Shown here in pieces: positions 52,553-60,602 of a DNA stretch of 64,000 nt (positions are counted from its first letter, which is position 1; every line of letters begins with the position of its first letter). A program made the position numbers and the translations under genes. Source of the stretch: Streptomyces sp. DG2A-72 (GTDB taxonomy: Bacteria > Actinomycetota > Actinomycetes > Streptomycetales > Streptomycetaceae); contig NZ_JASTLC010000001.1 in assembly GCF_030499575.1 (NCBI RefSeq), positions 310,001-374,000 of the forward strand, in the 5' to 3' direction. The notes beneath the pieces are model-generated. The model made no database searches, had not been told where the DNA came from, and was given only the letters and a program-made list of their open reading frames with translations.

Positions 52553-53503
52553 TCAGTTGGTGCCGAGTGCGGTGCGCAGAGTGTGAATGGCCTGCTGCAT
52601 CGCGGCAGTGGCGGCCTGCGTGGAGCGGACGGCGTTCAGCATCAGGAAGTCGTGCAGGACGCCGTTGTAGCGAATGCTGGTGGTGGGAACGCCGGCCTGT
52701 GTCAGCTTGCGGGCGTACGCCTCACCCTCGTCCCGGAGCACGTCGTTCTCGTCGACGATGACGAGCGCGGGCGGCAGCCCTTCCAGGTCCCCGAGGCCGG
52801 CCCGCAGCGGCGAAGCGGTGATCTCGGCCCGCTGTGCGGGGTCGGTGGTGTAGCAGTCCCAGAACCAGGCCATGCCCTTCGCGGTCAGGTGGGGGCCGTC
52901 CGCGAACTCCCGGTAGCTGTCGGTGTCCTGGGCGGCATCCGTGACCGGGTAGTACAGCGACTGGTGCACGAAGGACACATCGCCACGCTGCTTGGCCATG
53001 ATGGTCAGCGCCGCGGTCATGTTGCCGCCGACGGAGTCACCGGCCACAGCCATGCGAGAGGCGTCCAGGCCTTCCTGGGCACCGTTCGCCGTGAGCCACC
53101 GCGCCGTCGCGTACGCCTGCTCGATGGCAACCGGGTACTTGGCCTCAGGGGAATGGTCGTACTCGACGAACACCACGGCAGCGTCCGCGCCGACGGCCAG
53201 CTCTCGCACCAGGCGATCATGAGTACCGGCGTTGCCGAGGACCCAGCCTCCGCCGTGCACATAGAGGACGACCGGCAGGGGGCCCTGAGCATCGACGGGC
53301 TTGACGATGCGGACCCGGACATCGCCGACCTCGGCGGGCACCGTGATCCACTTGTCCTGCACGTCGGGCTTCTCGATGGGCGCCGCCTGCAGCTCGTCGA
53401 GAACCTTCCGAGCACCCTCGGGACCAAGCTCGTACAAGAAAGGCGGGTTGGCCGTCGCCTCCGCGATCTTCTGCCCGGCAGGCTCAAGAACGGGGCTATT
53501 CAC
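52553..53503 (-). CDS. Alpha/beta hydrolase of the hormone-sensitive-lipase (fold-3) family
   Basis: 316 residues from the GTG at 53503 (AGGAG upstream). Oxyanion motif VVLYVHGGGWVLGNAG, nucleophile Ser in RMAVAGDSVGGNMTAAL, acid in LVIVDENDVLRDEG and His in VLHDFLMLNA. Cytoplasmic arylesterase/lipase type. Upstream, on the same strand, is a lone TGTCACA (53555-53549) without a convincing -10, so membership of the ECF41-type set is uncertain. Confidence 0.92.
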   Translation of the reverse strand: MNSPVLEPAGQKIAEATANPPFLYELGPEGARKVLDELQAAPIEKPDVQDKWITVPAEVGDVRVRIVKPVDAQGPLPVVLYVHGGGWVLGNAGTHDRLVRELAVGADAAVVFVEYDHSPEAKYPVAIEQAYATARWLTANGAQEGLDASRMAVAGDSVGGNMTAALTIMAKQRGDVSFVHQSLYYPVTDAAQDTDSYREFADGPHLTAKGMAWFWDCYTTDPAQRAEITASPLRAGLGDLEGLPPALVIVDENDVLRDEGEAYARKLTQAGVPTTSIRYNGVLHDFLMLNAVRSTQAATAAMQQAIHTLRTALGTN

Positions 53504-53622
53504 GATTGCTCTCCTATGCTGGCAGGGGCTGTGTTGTGCTTTCACCCTTGTGACAGGCCATCAGCCGAATATGCGACATAAGCTGATGAAGAGTTTTTTG
53601 TTCACCCGCCGATGTGCCACCG

Positions 53623-53889
53623 TCAGTGCAGGCTGCTGATCTCCTTGTACTCCTGCTCGGTGGGTTTGGGGATCTGGGTTCCTTCCCCGTGGAAGCCGCG
53701 GCTGAGCCTGGCTCTCAGCCGCTGTGCTCTGGTGGGCCCGCCCTCCAGGCTCTGCTCGCTTCCCGCCGGGACGGCGGTGAGAGGCGTGGACTGCTCGTGC
53801 GCGGTGAGGATGTGCAGTCGTTCCTGGCTGGCCACGACGTAGACGACGACCGGCACAACGAAGAGGCCGATGCGGACGCAATTGTTCAC
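53623..53889 (-). CDS. Small membrane-anchored protein
   Basis: 88 residues from the GTG at 53889 (GGAG upstream). One N-terminal membrane segment (CVRIGLFVVPVVVYVVASQ) and a polar, basic C-terminal domain (QRLRARLSRGFHGEGTQIPK with PTEQEYKEISSLH). I do not recognise the family. Divergent from the sigma gene at 54296, with back-to-back ECF41-type promoters between them, so it is probably expressed together with that sigma factor. ECF41 systems usually lack an anti-sigma factor, which makes a small membrane protein in this position interesting. Confidence 0.6.
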   Translation of the reverse strand: MNNCVRIGLFVVPVVVYVVASQERLHILTAHEQSTPLTAVPAGSEQSLEGGPTRAQRLRARLSRGFHGEGTQIPKPTEQEYKEISSLH

Positions 53890-54049
53890 GGCTGTACTCC
53901 AAGGACAGGGTTCATGAGCTGCTGTCCTCCTTATGGCCAGCCGGCCCATGAAGAAAAGACTGTTCGGATTCCCTTTCCGGTACAGGCCATTCATTTCACC
54001 GGCAATCAGTCTCGTGCCGTATGGGACGCATCACGGTCCTCGCAAGTGA

Positions 54050-54076
54050 GACCGAGTGGCCGGCGTATGTGTGACA
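54050..54076 (-). promoter_or_regulatory. ECF41-type promoter for the small membrane protein
   Basis: Minus strand: TGTCACA (54076-54070), 16 bp, GGTC (54053-54050), continuing TCACTTG. The GTG start is 161 bp downstream. Confidence 0.82.
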
Positions 54077-54112
54077 CAGAGCCGGTGGTTGCTGCCGGTC
54101 CCGGTCGGCTGG

Positions 54113-54139
54113 TGTCACAAGATCTACGCCTGTCCGGTC
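54113..54139 (+). promoter_or_regulatory. ECF41-type promoter for sigma gene 1
   Basis: TGTCACA (54113-54119), 16 bp, GGTC (54136-54139). The sigma start codon lies 157 bp downstream. Indicates autoregulation. Confidence 0.85.
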
Positions 54140-54295
54140 TCCATAGTCGAGCGGACGGAGAGAGAACGCCGTACGCGAAGACTTCACCGCGGCCGGTTGC
54201 ATCGCCATCCTCGAGCACCAGGACGTGGAGACAAGCGTCCTGATGACGAGGCGCCGGGTCGTGTTGTGGGTGCTGTGTGAGAGGGAGGACGCCAT

Positions 54296-55219
54296 ATGGA
54301 CCATGCCGATGACGCGGTGCCGATCGCGGAGCTACTCGATGAGCGGCGGCATCTGCTGGATGTCGCCTACTGGATGCTGGGCAGCAGCAGTGCGGCAGAG
54401 AGCGTCATTGACGAGACCTACCGGCGGTGGTACGAGCTGTCCGATCCGGCGCGGAAGGAGATCACGGCGCCGCGTTCCTGGCTGGCGAAAGTCGCCGGCA
54501 GTATCTGCCTGGCCCGCCTCGCGCTGCCCGAGCGGGACAAGGACCGTGCGGGCCAGGGGCTGAACGGTCAGGCCGGGTCGGAGCGGGACGGTCTGCTGCA
54601 GGAGGAGATCAGCTCGGTACTGCTGGAGGCACTGGATTCGCTGTCTCCGGCCGAGCGGGCGGCGTTCGTCCTCAACGACGTCTTCGGGATGGCGCCGGGT
54701 GCGGTCGCCGACATCGTCCGGCAGACCGAGCCGGAATGCGCCGAGCTGGCCGACCGTGCCCGCCGCAGTCTCAGGGACCGGCGTGCGCGGCCCACGCCGC
54801 CCCAGCAGCACGACGGGGTGGCCCACGCGGTATGCCAGGCCTGCGCGATGGAGGACGAGACACTCCTGGCGTCCCTGCTCGCACCCGACGTCACGGCCTT
54901 CTTCGACGGCGGCGGCAAGGTCAGGGCCCTGGTCAAACCGGTGCACGGCAACACCCAGGTCGCCCACAGCCTGCTGACCCTGCTGACCCGGCAGCCGCGC
55001 ACCGCCCTGCACACCCACTCCGTCAACGGACGGACGGGCCTGGTGGTGCGCTACGACCACCAGGTCGCCGCCGTCATCAGCCTCGACATCGCCGGCCCCC
55101 ACGTCGTACAGGTCTGGATCATCCTCAACCCCGACAAACTCCGCACCTGGAACCAACCCGGCGATCCTCTCGACCCGCCGACGACACCCAACAACTCGGG
55201 CAGAGTGCCCGGGGAATGA
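54296..55219 (+). CDS. ECF41-type sigma factor 1 (sigma-70 region 2/4 plus SnoaL-like C-terminal domain)
   Basis: 307 residues from the ATG at 54296 (GAGGGAGGA upstream). Region 2 spans about 13-75 (LLDVAYWMLGSSSAAESVID, TYRRWYELSD), region 4 about 105-160 (LEALDSLSPAERAAFVLNDV, GMAPGAVADIVRQTEPECAE). A SnoaL/NTF2-like extension follows with the ECF41 signatures FFDGGGKVRALVKPVHG (DGGGK at 204-208) and ILNPDKL (278-282). The WLPEP motif that ECF41 proteins carry between regions 2 and 4 is absent; the linker is short. The C-terminal domain is known in this group to control sigma activity without an anti-sigma factor. Its 3' end is repeated in inverted orientation at 56991-57107. Confidence 0.88.
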   Translation: MDHADDAVPIAELLDERRHLLDVAYWMLGSSSAAESVIDETYRRWYELSDPARKEITAPRSWLAKVAGSICLARLALPERDKDRAGQGLNGQAGSERDGLLQEEISSVLLEALDSLSPAERAAFVLNDVFGMAPGAVADIVRQTEPECAELADRARRSLRDRRARPTPPQQHDGVAHAVCQACAMEDETLLASLLAPDVTAFFDGGGKVRALVKPVHGNTQVAHSLLTLLTRQPRTALHTHSVNGRTGLVVRYDHQVAAVISLDIAGPHVVQVWIILNPDKLRTWNQPGDPLDPPTTPNNSGRVPGE

Positions 55220-55554
55220 CACCCATCGGCGGTCCGTATCTCATGGACATGAGGCCCACGACGACGCGTGTACCGCGGTCGGTGACACCCTGTGGGATCG
55301 GGTCAAGTGGTGTGCCCCCGTGGCCGGTTACAGCGGGTCCGGGGAGCAGCAGGCAGTGCGCGCCATGCCGGCCGGCTCTTCGCCACGATCAAGAAGGACG
55401 CCCTCGAAAACCGACAGACCCCGACTACATCCTCTTTCTGCGATGAGCCCGGAGACCTTCCCTGTCGTTACCCCCATGAAAAGGGCGAAGAGCATGGGAT
55501 GACACCCGGCGAGGACTGCGTTCCGAACGCTGCCGGCAATTGGCACGGCAAACC
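55220..55554. other. No supported gene
   Basis: Between the two sigma genes. The fragment GRLFATIKKDALEN around 55370-55410 vaguely recalls an IS3 transposase end (FATIKKEL), but it is too short to call. Otherwise no feature until the promoter at 55555. Confidence 0.35.
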
Positions 55555-55581
55555 TGTCACAGAGCGGGGACCCATCCGGTC
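55555..55581 (+). promoter_or_regulatory. ECF41-type promoter for sigma gene 2
   Basis: TGTCACA (55555-55561), 16 bp, GGTC (55578-55581), continuing AATGAAG. The sigma start codon is 203 bp downstream. Confidence 0.85.
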
Positions 55582-55783
55582 AATGAAGCGGACGCGATTG
55601 GAGCAGCCGTGACGTTCAGTGACCTCAGCCCTTGCGGCAGCCCGGCATCACACCGTGGAGCACAAGCCCGGCCGGAACGCTCTTGCTCAAGAGCCGAGCG
55701 GCAGAGCCGGCCTTCGCGCTGCCGCCACATGATCGCACTTCGTCAACAGCAGCAGCACTCGGACGAACGGAGACAGCAGGATC

Positions 55784-56701
55784 ATGCATCCCGAAACGCC
55801 CCCCACGGAGAGCACCTTGGACGAGGCCGTTGCTGTTTTCGTGGAGCTCCGTCCACGCCTCTTCGGCATCGCATACCGCATGCTGGGAAGCGCGGTCGAG
55901 GCGGAAGACGTGGTTCAGGAAGTCTGGTTGCGCTGGCAGAAGACCGACCGCTCGGTAGTGATCAGCCCCGTGGCATTTCTGTCCAGCACCACTACCCGGC
56001 TGGCCATCAACGTGGCGCAGTCCGCGCGTGTGCGCCGCGAGACCTACATCGGCCCTTGGTTGCCCGAGCCCGTTGACACGAGCAACGATCCCGAGGTGGG
56101 TGCCCAGCGGGCGGAAGCCCTGGAATTTGCTTTGCTTCTCGTACTGGAGAAGCTGAATCCCATGGAGCGGGCCGCATATGTGTTGAGGGAGGCGTTCGAC
56201 TACGGCTACCCCGAAATTGCGGAAATTCTTCAGCTCAGCATCGTCAACGTACGCAAGGTCGTGAGCCGGGCTCGCAAACATCTCGCGGCCGACCAGCGGG
56301 AGACCGTGGACACGGTGGAGCACCGACGGCTCCTCGATGCCTTCGTCTCGGCAGCGCAGAGGGGAGATGTCGCCTCGCTGGAGGCTCTTCTCACCCCCGA
56401 TACCGTCAGTCTGTCCGACGGCAACGGTATGCGGGGCTGCTCTCGTATACCCGTGACTGGCCGTGCACGTGTGGCCAAGATGGCGACCTATCAGAAGCTC
56501 TGGCGGGATGCGGAGCCCAGGTTGGTCGACGCCAACGGCTGTGCGAGCGTGATGCTCTACCAAGATGGCCAACCCATCGCCTTCATGACGATGACCGCCT
56601 CGAAGGAAGGTATCCACAAGTTGATGTGGGTCTTCAACCCGAGCAAGATCGCCGCGTTCATCGACTCAGGCTCTCGCCACACCACGGCACCCGGCGCCTG
56701 A
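55784..56701 (+). CDS. ECF41-type sigma factor 2 (SigJ-like)
   Basis: 305 residues from the ATG at 55784 (CAGGAT upstream). Region 2: RPRLFGIAYRMLGSAVEAED, VVQEVWLRWQ (about 22-55). The linker has the ECF41 motif GPWLPEPVDT (WLPEP at 92-96). Region 4: LLVLEKLNPMERAAYVLREA, YGYPEIAEILQLSIVNVRKV (about 117-165). SnoaL-like domain from about 180 on, but the usual DGGGK is DGNGM (212-216) and NPDKL is NPSKI (285-289). So it keeps the linker motif but has degenerate C-terminal motifs, the reverse of sigma 1. In ECF41 proteins changes in the C-terminal motifs alter activity. Confidence 0.92.
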   Translation: MHPETPPTESTLDEAVAVFVELRPRLFGIAYRMLGSAVEAEDVVQEVWLRWQKTDRSVVISPVAFLSSTTTRLAINVAQSARVRRETYIGPWLPEPVDTSNDPEVGAQRAEALEFALLLVLEKLNPMERAAYVLREAFDYGYPEIAEILQLSIVNVRKVVSRARKHLAADQRETVDTVEHRRLLDAFVSAAQRGDVASLEALLTPDTVSLSDGNGMRGCSRIPVTGRARVAKMATYQKLWRDAEPRLVDANGCASVMLYQDGQPIAFMTMTASKEGIHKLMWVFNPSKIAAFIDSGSRHTTAPGA

Positions 56702-56930
56702 GGAACGCACCGCAACCGCGACGCAGATGAGCATGACCCTCGTAAGGAAGATCCAGCAAAAGCCTCACCTTGGGTGCTGCGCCGGGAACCGTGTCGCACG
56801 CCGTCTTCGAGCCCCACCCACCGGTGGGCGCCTGCCGGCCGCAGGCCCGCCGGGTCCCACCGCTTCGACCTTCTGCCGACTCGCATGCGACCGTTCGGCC
56901 GCCGGCAGGAAGACCACCGCAATGTCACGG

Positions 56931-56966
56931 CCCGAGCCGCAGCGTCCGCGGACGCTGCGGCTCGGG
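56931..56966. terminator. Large perfect hairpin downstream of sigma gene 2
   Basis: CCCGAGCCGCAGCGTCC (56931-56947) and its exact complement GGACGCTGCGGCTCGGG (56950-56966), separated by 2 bp. Stable in both directions; it probably ends transcripts from the left and also from the sigma remnant on the right. Confidence 0.75.
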
Positions 56967-56975
56967 CGGGATGGA

Positions 56976-57119
56976 TCAGGGATGTGTGAGGCCGGGTTGG
57001 TTCCAGGTGCGGAGTTTGTCGGGGTTGAGGGTGATCCAGACCTGTACGACGTGAGGGCCGGCGATGTCGAGGCTGATGACGGCGACCTGGTGGTCGTAGC
57101 GCACCACTCGGCCGGGCCG
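56976..57119 (-). pseudogene. 3' end of an ECF41-type sigma gene, inverted copy of sigma gene 1
   Basis: Minus-strand frame VVRYDHQVAVISLDIAGPHV, VQVWITLNPDKLRTWNQPG, ending in TGA at 56976-56978. At the nucleotide level 56991-57107 is almost the reverse complement of 55043-55162 within sigma gene 1 (one codon missing, few substitutions). The rest of the gene is absent. The two copies flank sigma gene 2 as an inverted repeat. Confidence 0.85.
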
Positions 57120-57789
57120 TGAAGCGGGTACGGGTCAAGTCCTTCGGGGACATGCTCTGCGGCGGTGAGTGGCCGTGGCCAGGTTCCGGAGCCGGCCCGC
57201 ACAACTGCCTTGCGGCACACGGCTGGACGATGTGACGCAGCCACACAGGCCGACAGGTGGCAGTACGCGAAGAGGACAGGCTCGGGGCAAGCCTTGGCTC
57301 ACCGGCCGAAGCCTGACGTCCAGCTGCCCGGCGTGGTGCCGCCTCTCGAAGCGCTCTGCCGGGCAGAGGCGCCCGACAACACAGGAACTCCCGCACGGTG
57401 ACCTCATTTTCTGTCGACGCGTCAGCTAGACCGGACAGGCGCAGACGTTGCGACATCCCTCTGCGGGCAGGCACCCGCACCGGGCTGCGTGAGACCGCTG
57501 ACCAGCCGTGGGTGCCGCCCGCAGCAGAGGAAAAGACAGGAAGCACCGGACAAGAGGGCGTCTGACCATGTGTTATGCCACTCGCGCGGGCGGGTCGTCC
57601 GTCCGCGCGGCTCAGCATGTCCGGTTTGCCCGGCACATTCGTGACCGGGCCAAACCGAGCCGCGCTCGTTGTTGACCGGCATGGATGACTGTCTCACACT
57701 TTGCTGTGTTGACCTGACGAACGGTGCAACCATGTGTGCGGTCGTGGCCCAATATTGCAACGGTGTTTGTTCTGAGTGCTGGGCAGCTT
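57120..57789. other. No supported gene
   Basis: About 670 bp without a convincing coding frame. A TGTCTCACACTTTG-like sequence at 57690 resembles the ECF41-type -35 only loosely and has no proper -10. Confidence 0.4.
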
Positions 57790-58218
57790 TCAGGGGCTGT
57801 GTCCGCGTCGCTTGTAGTGGCTGATGCGTGTTTGATGTTGTCGTCTTCGGCGCCGGGTTGACCAGTGCAGGATGTGGTGGCCGGGGTGGGGTGACGGTCG
57901 GTGAGAGGGGTGATCAGGCGTCTGATCTCGGTGAGGCTGAGGTGGATGAGCTGGGAGGATCCGTTTCTGCTTTCCCGGCATCGAGTTCCCGGGCGCGCAG
58001 GACGCTCAGGCATGCGTGGGCGGCCATGGCCAGGGTCATGTGGCGGTGCCGGCCGGGATAGCGGCGCACTTGGTAGTCGTCCAGGCCGCACTCCTGCTTC
58101 GCACTGTGGAAGCACTCCTCGATGGCCCCTCGGCTGCCGGCGATGCGGATCAACTCGTCGAGGGTGGTCTCGGCGGGGCAGTAGGCGATGTAGTACGAGA
58201 TCTCCTCGGCCGGCTGAC
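57790..58218 (-). pseudogene. IS701-family transposase, C-terminal fragment
   Basis: Minus strand: YYIAYCPAETTLDELIRIAG, SRGAIEECFHSAKQECGLDD, YQVRRYPGRHRHMTLAMAAH, ACLSVLRARELDAGKAE, and after a frameshift near 57960 LIHLSLTEIRRLITPLTDRH. This is the end of IS701-type (NF033540) transposases with the catalytic Glu in EECFHSAK. The 5' part is replaced by RHS sequence. Confidence 0.8.
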
Positions 58219-58600
58219 CGATTCTCTGGTGGCCCGCATCAACTACTCGTCCGGCAACCTGATGCTCACCGCGACCGACTTCCAGGTCGCCGGCGTCGGC
58301 CAGCAGCTCCAGCTCAACCGCACGTACAACAACGTGACCACCGCCGTGGACGCCACAGGGGTCGGCAGCCCCCGGGCAACGTCACCGCGTATGGCTGGGA
58401 TGCCCGATCCAACCCGACCAGCGCGAAACTGCCGACCGGCGCCACCTCGACGCTGACCGCGTACCGGACCATCGCGGGCGCGGATGTGCCGGGCAAGCTG
58501 ACCACTGCGGACGGAGCCTCGGTCAGCTACACCCACGACGATGCCGGTAACACCACGAAGGAAACGGTCGCCGGCGCCGAGGGAGGCACCCGCATCGTGT
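58217..58600 (+). pseudogene. RHS-repeat protein fragments
   Basis: LTDSLVARINYSSGNLMLTA, TDFQVAGVGQQLQLNRTYNN in one frame, then (after about 58360, in another) NVTAYGWDARSNPTSAKLPT, LTTADGASVSYTHDDAGNTT. The second part contains YD repeats; the first is the conserved N-terminal strand of Streptomyces RHS cores. An internal deletion joins them. A remnant of a large polymorphic-toxin-like protein. Confidence 0.75.
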
Positions 58601-58717
58601 CTTGGGAACCAGTGTGGCCCATCTGGTACACCAACATTCCGGATGGGACACTGCATATGATGTCAAGGAACACCGGTTCCCGCGTCCAGATCGGGCGGCA
58701 CCGGATGAGAGGAACAC

Positions 58718-59299
58718 ATGGTCTCTGTAACCCACACGGCGCGCAACATTGAGATCACCGCCGAGAGCCTTCAAGCCGACCTGGCTCGCCTGCAGGTCCA
58801 GAAGCAGGCGCTGGAAAGGGAACTGGCTGCGGTCGTGGCACATCTCGGCTCGGTACAGCGGGCCCTCAGTGCCCTTGAGACGCTGATGCTCAACCCAGCC
58901 GATGCGGCCTCGCCGGGCACTGCCGCGGCCCCGGACCAGGCCCAGGCTGCGACGCCCGTCGAGCCGCGAACAGACATTGCCTCTTCCGAGCCTGCGAGCG
59001 GCACAACGAAGTCCGCCCGGACTCGGAAGTCGGCGAGCGGCAAGGGTGCAGAGCGCGCCGCTGCCGCCGGCACCGAAACGGACGGACCGAAGAAATACGG
59101 CAAGCTCACCGAGCAGATCATGGCGTACTTTGCCGAAGTCGGCGACGTCGACGTGCGGGCCCGTGACGTTGCCGCGGCTCTCGGTCGTGACACCGACAGC
59201 GGAAGCATCAACGCAGTCCGCAGCACACTCGATCGTCTCGTCGGTACGTCCCGTGTCCAGCGCATCGGCCGAGGCCTCTACCGCGCCAAGCGTTCCTAG
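58718..59299 (+). CDS. Coiled-coil protein with C-terminal winged-helix-like domain
   Basis: 193 residues from the ATG at 58718 (GAGGAAC upstream). Three parts are visible: a coiled coil (ESLQADLARLQVQKQALERE, LAAVVAHLGSVQRALSALET; about 16-62), a low-complexity Ala/Ser/Lys-rich linker (about 65-125), and a compact domain KKYGKLTEQIMAYFAEVGDV, VRARDVAAALGRDTDSGSIN, AVRSTLDRLVGTSRVQRIGR, GLYRAKRS, which reads like a small winged helix. Probably a nucleoid-associated or regulatory DNA-binding protein. The N-terminal part resembles the small protein at 47328. Confidence 0.8.
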   Translation: MVSVTHTARNIEITAESLQADLARLQVQKQALERELAAVVAHLGSVQRALSALETLMLNPADAASPGTAAAPDQAQAATPVEPRTDIASSEPASGTTKSARTRKSASGKGAERAAAAGTETDGPKKYGKLTEQIMAYFAEVGDVDVRARDVAAALGRDTDSGSINAVRSTLDRLVGTSRVQRIGRGLYRAKRS

Positions 59300-59790
59300 A
59301 CGTACCCCGGCCGGCGAGGGGCATATGCGGTCGCCGTCCGCCAACCGGCCTGTGTGAGCCGCCGCCCGGCGGGGCAATGTCCCGGGCGCCACTCGTCGGG
59401 GGATCGCGTGGCGCCCAAGCACTCCGCCTGCGGCTCTTGTCGCAGGCATCGCATTCCGAGCACCATTCACGAGGTTGGTGTCGCACGGCGTCCGGAACGC
59501 TGTGATCAGCATACCAAAGCTTTGCCGTCCCGCGACTACGGGAACACTGTGACGAAGACAGTGTTCAGTGGCGGCGACAGAGGCTGGGCGCCTACGCATT
59601 CACCTATATGCCGGACGAATTACCGCGCATCTCGGGCGTAGCTGGCAGACGGAGTCACGCGCGGGTGAGGTGTCGCCCGAATTCCCCAACAGTGGTATGA
59701 CGAGATCCACAACATTATAAGTGATCGCTGTTGTCGGCGCAGCATCTAGAAGGATGAACACCTCGCCCGAACGCACGTCTCTTCAGTCCC
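59300..59790. other. No supported gene
   Basis: No frame with motif or start context. Locally AT-richer (59480-59740). Confidence 0.4.
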
Positions 59791-59994
59791 CTATTTGGCC
59801 ATCGTGCGCTTGGGCCGAACCAGGCGAACATCCGTCGGGAGCACGGACAACGTCGCCCAAGCACTGGCAGCCGACTTGTCCGACGTGGGCACGAGGTTGC
59901 TCTCGGGTCGCGCCGACCACAGGATCGAAGGCTCTTGAAACGTGCCCAGAACCACCGCAACGCACAGTCCCATGGCCAGGATGATCAGAACCAT
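59791..59994 (-). CDS. Possible small membrane protein (67 codons)
   Basis: ATG at 59994 with GAGGAA upstream; begins MVLIILAMGLCVAVVLGTFQ, a single membrane segment, followed by a polar tail to the stop at 59791. Overlaps other open frames and has no known relatives that I recognise. Confidence 0.3.
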   Translation of the reverse strand: MVLIILAMGLCVAVVLGTFQEPSILWSARPESNLVPTSDKSAASAWATLSVLPTDVRLVRPKRTMAK

Positions 59995-60054
59995 CGCGGT
60001 CAGCGTTCCTCGGAGCCATCGCCCTGGCCTGGGTGGTGCCGTTCTTCGTGCTCA

Positions 60055-60345
60055 TCACGCTGCCCCTTCGCCTGTGCTCAGTCCGACGTCGATGACGCCG
60101 AAGATCCGGTCGTAGGTGTCCAGCGACCGTTCCTCGACCTCCGTGACGTCCACCGGCGCTGGTTTCGTGCCGGCGGTCGCCTTGCGGGCGGCAGCTGCCG
60201 CGTGATCGGGGTCGGTGATGGTCTGGTGGCGGGCCCAGCTGCGGGCATGGCGGACGACCTCGACGCCGTCGCAGGTGTCCAGGACGATTCAGCCGTCGCC
60301 GACACTGCAGGCCCAGGTGCTGATGAAGCCGTCGCTCAGCATGAG
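60055..60345 (-). pseudogene. Transposase C-terminal remnant, possibly IstA (IS21)
   Basis: Minus-strand frame with one internal TGA: LMLSDGFISTWACSVGDG, stop, IVLDTCDGVEVVRHARSWAR, HQTITDPDHAAAAARKATAG, VEERSLDTYDRIFGVIDVGL. The phrase VVRHxRSWxRxQTITDPxHA recalls the end of IS21 IstA proteins. Family assignment is from memory only. Confidence 0.35.
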
Positions 60346-60602
60346 TCTCGATCTTGCGGTGGAGCCGGTCGAGCGTGTTCCACCGTTTGATCGACGGCAC
60401 GTCCTCGCTCACCCGAGTCTCCGTGGACCTGTACGTTTCCGCTCCCGTAGCCACGGCATTCCCGCCGACCAGAAGACCCGGTCAGCTCCCTGCCGGGCTG
60501 GGAGCCGATGGCGCCGATAGAACCCGGTCGTCCGGTTGGCGGCTCCGAGCGCCGGTCCATGCCCCATCGCTGCCCGTCAGCGGCTGGCGCCTTCCGTCAT
60601 GC
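60346..60602. other. No supported gene
   Basis: Short gap before the stop codon of the NDH-2 gene; nothing recognisable. Confidence 0.35.

Noticed and set aside
53549..53555. TGTCACA on the minus strand upstream of the fold-3 lipase gene
   Set aside because: After 16 bp the sequence is ACAG, with no GGTC or TGTC nearby, so only a half-site; not counted among the promoters.
55370..55412. Possible IS3 transposase fragment (FATIKKDALEN)
   Set aside because: Only about a dozen residues match the remembered motif; could be chance.
57686..57730. TGTCTCACACTTTG...TTGACC and its reverse as another promoter
   Set aside because: Neither strand gives TGTCAC(A/G) with a 16-bp spacer to (G/T)GTC, and no gene follows.
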